Shown here one piece after another: positions 16,448 through 19,015 of a DNA stretch of 19,015 nt. The DNA comes from CAVDHB01 sp963608705 (lineage in GTDB: Bacteria; Bacteroidota; Bacteroidia; Bacteroidales; Bacteroidaceae), in contig CAVDHB010000076.1 in NCBI GenBank assembly GCA_963608705.1, positions 1 to 19,015 of the forward strand, written 5' to 3'. The notes under the pieces are model-generated. The model was not told the DNA's origin and did no database searches. It worked only from the letters and a program-made list of their open reading frames with translations. Position 1 is the stretch's first letter, and every line of letters begins with the position of its first letter. The position numbers were made by a program, and so were the translations under genes.

Positions 16448-17083
16448 ATGAGAAAGTTTATTTCAATATTCACCCTATGTGTGATGACTATCGCCGGATT
16501 CTTGGCTTGTGAGGACAAGGTGGATATACAGAACTTGACATTGGGAGCGGAATCGGCTGAAGTGGCGATAGATGACTCCATTGTCGTTCCTGTTGTAAGT
16601 GGGAACGGAGACTACTTGATTTCCTATTCCGTGGAGAATGTGGTGGAGGCGAAAATTGTCCCAGAGGGCCTTCAACTGAAAGGTTTGAAAGTGGGAAGTA
16701 CCAAACTTTGGATTACTGATGCTCGTGGCAAGGATATTTACCTGAATGTGAAGGTGAATATGAAAGGCGTGGATATGTCCAAGGCGCAATTTAACTTGAA
16801 CGGAGATATGAAGGAGTTAAACGTGGCGGGTGGTTACGCCTTGACTTATTCCCCATATAAGGCCACAGTGGCAAGTCCGGACGGAAAGGAAAGCTATATG
16901 CTTACCTGGAAGGGTGGTTTGACAGACGGCTCAAAGACAAATGCTGTGTTGAAAATAGTGAGGAACGGTGTCATGACTGAAAAAGTCGTGTTATCTAATT
17001 TGGTTATCTCTACAGCAGACAAAGGAACGTCCCTGACTTTCAGTGGGGGAGACTATAATGGTTTTTTAGTTGTGAATCAATGA
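16448..17083 (+). CDS. small two-domain PUL lipoprotein with Ig-like module
   Basis: This 211-residue protein has a lipoprotein signal ending in FLAC (Cys21). Residues about 25-105 form the same Ig-like module found after the lipid anchor of the PL11 lyase. The block from SGNGDYLISYSV to IYLNVKV (51-103) is about 66% identical to the lyase module (35 of 53 residues, counted by eye), including an exact shared TKLWITD. Residues about 107-211 are a second, probably all-beta domain (YALTYSPYKATV, YMLTWKGGL, GSKTNAVLKIVRNG) that I do not recognise. No catalytic motif is visible. The gene starts 5 bases after PL9 and ends the locus before a terminator. Position, anchor and shared module suggest an accessory surface protein that binds glycan or docks to the lyase or SusCD complex; that is inference. 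Confidence 0.85.
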   Translation: MRKFISIFTLCVMTIAGFLACEDKVDIQNLTLGAESAEVAIDDSIVVPVVSGNGDYLISYSVENVVEAKIVPEGLQLKGLKVGSTKLWITDARGKDIYLNVKVNMKGVDMSKAQFNLNGDMKELNVAGGYALTYSPYKATVASPDGKESYMLTWKGGLTDGSKTNAVLKIVRNGVMTEKVVLSNLVISTADKGTSLTFSGGDYNGFLVVNQ

Positions 17084-17143
17084 TATAGCTGTGAAACATA
17101 TCGGTGGCTTGTTTAAGAGTGAAAGAGTCACCATCAGCAGGCA

Positions 17144-17182
17144 ATCCCCTTCTCAGACGCATGATCGGAGAAGGGGATATTT
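17144..17182 (+). terminator. terminator at the end of the PUL
   Basis: ATCCCCTTCTC (17144-17154) pairs perfectly with GAGAAGGGGAT (17168-17178), an 11-bp stem with a 13-base loop. Only a short ATTT tail follows. A weaker hairpin stands just before it: GGTGGCTT (17103-17110) can pair with GAGTCACC (17125-17132) using two G-U pairs. Together they plausibly end or stabilise the PUL transcript. Confidence 0.65.
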
Positions 17183-17367
17183 AAAGCACAGAATACTAAC
17201 GATGTAGATTTAGACGAAAAAGTTTCTATCTTGGATTCTTTCCCAATCTTTTTGTACGACTATTTGAAGTAATATGGAGGATATATATAAGAAAGACTAA
17301 AATGTCTGTGTAATATATGAATTTCCTTTTGTAATCTGTTCTGTCAGATGTATAATCTGTTTGGATA
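17183..17367. other. AT-rich intergenic stretch, no gene seen
   Basis: Between the PUL terminator and the kinase promoter region the sequence is AT-rich and stop-dense. No open frame, RNA gene or repeat that I can support was found in it. Confidence 0.6.
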
Positions 17368-17399
17368 TTTCTATAATCAAAATTTTATGTGTATCTTCG
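17368..17399 (+). promoter_or_regulatory. possible promoter of the kinase gene
   Basis: TTTC at 17368-17371 (consensus TTTG) is followed after 20 bases by TATCTTCG at 17392-17399, one mismatch from TAnnTTTG. It would give a leader of about 20 bases before the ATG at 17427, and it argues against translation from the in-frame TTG at 17361. Confidence 0.4.
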
Positions 17400-17426
17400 T
17401 TGTGTAAATCATTAAGTGCAACTTTC

Positions 17427-18746
17427 ATGTCTGAATCATTTATCACAGAATCGTTGGATGTACCCTTGCTTCCCCGGACGTTTACGGAAATAGAAGTGTG
17501 GCATCGCTCAGAGAGAGGTGCCGCTGTGTTGTACAGGGCACAGCGGATGGGGAAGTGGTGGATGCTGAAAGGACTCAAAGAGGAATACAGTGGTAACCCG
17601 CTGTATGAGGGGTTATTGCGGAAGGAGTTTGATATCTGTTCTCATCTGATGTGTGTGGGCGTGGCGCAAGTGGTCAGTCTTGAACCGGTGCCGGGGCTTG
17701 GGACTTGCATTGTCATGGAATATGTGGAAGGAATGACTTTGCGGGAAGCGATGGAGAAAGGGACGATGAGTACGGCCTCTTTTCGAGCCGTCTTCTTGCA
17801 ACTCTGTGACACACTGGCATATATTCATAGCCAACAAATCGTTCACAGGGATTTGAAACCCGAGAACATACTGCTTATGCGCAATGGAGGTTATGTGAAA
17901 CTGATTGATTTTGGTTTTTCGGATGCGGATGATTATGCGATATTGAAACAGCCGGCAGGTACTCGGCGTTATGCGGCTCCTGAGTTATTAGAGGGGCAGC
18001 ACGTGGATTGCAGGGCGGACCTGTATTCTTTGGGGGTGATGATAGAGGAATGGATGGGTGATGCCTCTCTTACTCCATGGAATAAATGGAAGTGGCGGAG
18101 GGTGGCGAAACGCTGTACGGAGAAAAATCCTTCTCTTCGTTATTCCTCGGTGGAGGAGATGAAACAGGCTTTCTTACAGGCGGAAAAAAGACCTCTTGTA
18201 TGGCATTGGACATTGAGGCTTGTGCTTTGTGGTTTGGCGGTGGCGGGAATCTACACTATATGGTTCTTTCCGCATAAACAGGAAGACCCTGATATTCAAC
18301 TCGCTCCTGTGGAAAACATAAAGAGAGTAGAGAGAACTGTTCCTGTACGAAGTGTGCCTTTAGCATCGGATTCTTCTACAGCAGGTTCTGTTCCTTCAAT
18401 CAGGACAACGTCTTCTTCCCCTTCTTCCGGCAATGAGGTGGAAGGATTGAGCAAAGAAATAGATAGGAAGACGCTGGCGTTCATGCATTCTCTTTACGCC
18501 ATGATGGCGGACAGCACTCTCTCGGTGGAGAAACGGCAGAAAGCGTACGATGACTCTTACCAAGAGGCGGAACAGATGGTAAGACAAGAAGTGGAGAAGG
18601 TGATACCTGTCGGTACTCAGGGATATACGGAGTGCTACACGATGATGCATCAGGTCATGCAAGAACGTTTCAAACAATATAACTTGTCCCACCAACAGGA
18701 AATACTCCGTTTGCTAGGAAAAATGAACGAGCAAAGAGAGAGGTGA
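17427..18746 (+). CDS. membrane-anchored eukaryotic-like Ser/Thr protein kinase
   Basis: This 439-residue protein has a cytoplasmic kinase domain (about 20-255), one membrane helix (about 258-281, LRLVLCGLAVAGIYTIWFF) and an outer segment. Visible kinase motifs are the ATP-anchoring Lys48 (MLK), a likely helix-C Glu67 (RKEF), hinge region VMEYVEG, catalytic loop HRDLKPEN (140-147, Asp142), DFG (161-163), GTRRYAAPE (178-186), and the late Arg of NPSLRY (Arg238). The glycine-rich loop is poor: HRSERGAAVLYRA has a single glycine. The outer part has a Ser/Thr-rich linker (about 310-335), then a charged helical tail (340-439) of no recognised family. The frame is open back to a TTG at 17361, but the ATG at 17427 suits the promoter. 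The window shows no phosphatase or known substrate. The gene has its own probable promoter and no evident link to the PUL. Confidence 0.88.
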   Translation: MSESFITESLDVPLLPRTFTEIEVWHRSERGAAVLYRAQRMGKWWMLKGLKEEYSGNPLYEGLLRKEFDICSHLMCVGVAQVVSLEPVPGLGTCIVMEYVEGMTLREAMEKGTMSTASFRAVFLQLCDTLAYIHSQQIVHRDLKPENILLMRNGGYVKLIDFGFSDADDYAILKQPAGTRRYAAPELLEGQHVDCRADLYSLGVMIEEWMGDASLTPWNKWKWRRVAKRCTEKNPSLRYSSVEEMKQAFLQAEKRPLVWHWTLRLVLCGLAVAGIYTIWFFPHKQEDPDIQLAPVENIKRVERTVPVRSVPLASDSSTAGSVPSIRTTSSSPSSGNEVEGLSKEIDRKTLAFMHSLYAMMADSTLSVEKRQKAYDDSYQEAEQMVRQEVEKVIPVGTQGYTECYTMMHQVMQERFKQYNLSHQQEILRLLGKMNEQRER

Positions 18747-18776
18747 ATCAAACTGCATGTTCGGAAGAACAGCGCA

Positions 18777-19015
18777 TCACAATTCCTTGCGCATCCGCTC
18801 TACTTCGTCCACTGAAAGCCCTGTGACTTTTGCCACATCTTGGTTCGATAATCCTATTTGGAGCATATTACGAGCCGCTTTCATCATGCTTTCTTTCATT
18901 CCTTTTTCCCTTCCTTCTTTTAAACCTTCTTTCATACCTTGCTTCCAACCTTTTCTTCTTCCTTCTTCCATCCCAGTTTCCACCGCATAGTCATACGTGG
19001 CTCGGTTGTCGCGGT
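18777..19015 (-). CDS. Rpn-family nuclease/putative transposase, C-terminal part
   Basis: This is the C-terminal end of a gene that continues past the right edge. The frame is open to the last base (RDNRATYDYAVETGMEEG), so starts such as the GTG at 18983 are internal. The tail carries the low-complexity repeat common at the end of Rpn-family (PD-(D/E)XK nuclease, transposase_31-like) proteins: four-residue steps of the form xGxx such as EEGRRKGWKQGMKEG. It then closes with a small helix-turn-helix-like end (IGLSNQDVAKVTGLSVDEVERM). The nuclease core lies outside the window, so activity cannot be judged. In other bacteria Rpn proteins have been linked to recombination and phage defence. The gene converges on the kinase gene with only 30 bases between them. 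Confidence 0.8.
   Translation of the reverse strand, partial: RDNRATYDYAVETGMEEGRRKGWKQGMKEGLKEGREKGMKESMMKAARNMLQIGLSNQDVAKVTGLSVDEVERMRKEL

Noticed and set aside
17361..17426. Extension of the kinase gene to an in-frame TTG
   Set aside because: The extension overlaps the likely promoter, and the kinase domain does not need it. The ATG at 17427 is preferred.
18880..18985. Repetitive CCTTCTTT/CCTTC-type pattern suggesting a tandem repeat or CRISPR
   Set aside because: The pattern is the codon reflection of the Gly-Lys-Glu repeat in the Rpn-family tail. Units are short, irregular and without spacers.

Overview
The window looks like chromosomal DNA of a gut-type Bacteroidales bacterium (Bacteroides, Phocaeicola or a close relative). 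The reasons are two tandem SusC/SusD pairs, lipoproteins with Bacteroidetes-style lipoboxes, promoter-like TAnnTTTG boxes in place of a sigma-70 -10 box, few Shine-Dalgarno sequences, and a Bacteroidales-type Rpn-family gene at the right edge. The species cannot be named from the sequence alone.

Left flank (1-2031). A possible gene remnant on the + strand ends at 111. It abuts a perfect 13-bp inverted repeat that probably terminates transcription from both sides. Two minus-strand genes follow: a GH25 muramidase (669-1577) and a lipocalin-like lipoprotein (161-778), which overlap by 110 bp. Divergent from them is a 54-residue rubredoxin gene (1806-1970) with a good Bacteroides-type promoter and a strong terminator.

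Centre (about 2187-17182). This is a compact polysaccharide utilization locus of seven same-strand genes: susC1-susD1-susC2-susD2, then a PL11 rhamnogalacturonan lyase lipoprotein, a PL9 lyase with a plain signal peptide, and a 211-residue lipoprotein. The two lyase families point to the rhamnogalacturonan-I (RG-I) backbone of pectin. In the inferred scheme the PL11 cuts RG-I at the cell surface, the two SusCD complexes bind and import oligosaccharides, and the PL9 acts further in the periplasm. A terminator-like hairpin (12409-12450) separates the transport genes from the enzyme genes and may set their ratio. A promoter-like box and a 10-bp palindrome lie before susC1. No regulator, exo-acting glycosidase, unsaturated glucuronyl hydrolase or inner-membrane transporter is present, and the locus is closed on both sides by unrelated genes.

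The most interesting signal in the centre is a roughly 80-residue Ig-like module. It sits just after the lipid-anchored cysteine of both the PL11 lyase and the small lipoprotein, with about 66% identity over 53 residues counted by eye. The small protein therefore looks like a non-catalytic partner of the lyase, possibly a glycan-binding or complex-assembly protein. Its C-terminal half is not recognised.

Right flank (17183-19015). A membrane-anchored eukaryotic-like Ser/Thr kinase lies on the + strand, with an intact HRDLKPEN/DFG/APE core but a poor glycine loop. Convergent with it is the C-terminal part of an Rpn-family (PD-(D/E)XK) gene that runs off the window. No tRNA, rRNA, CRISPR array or insertion sequence was recognised.
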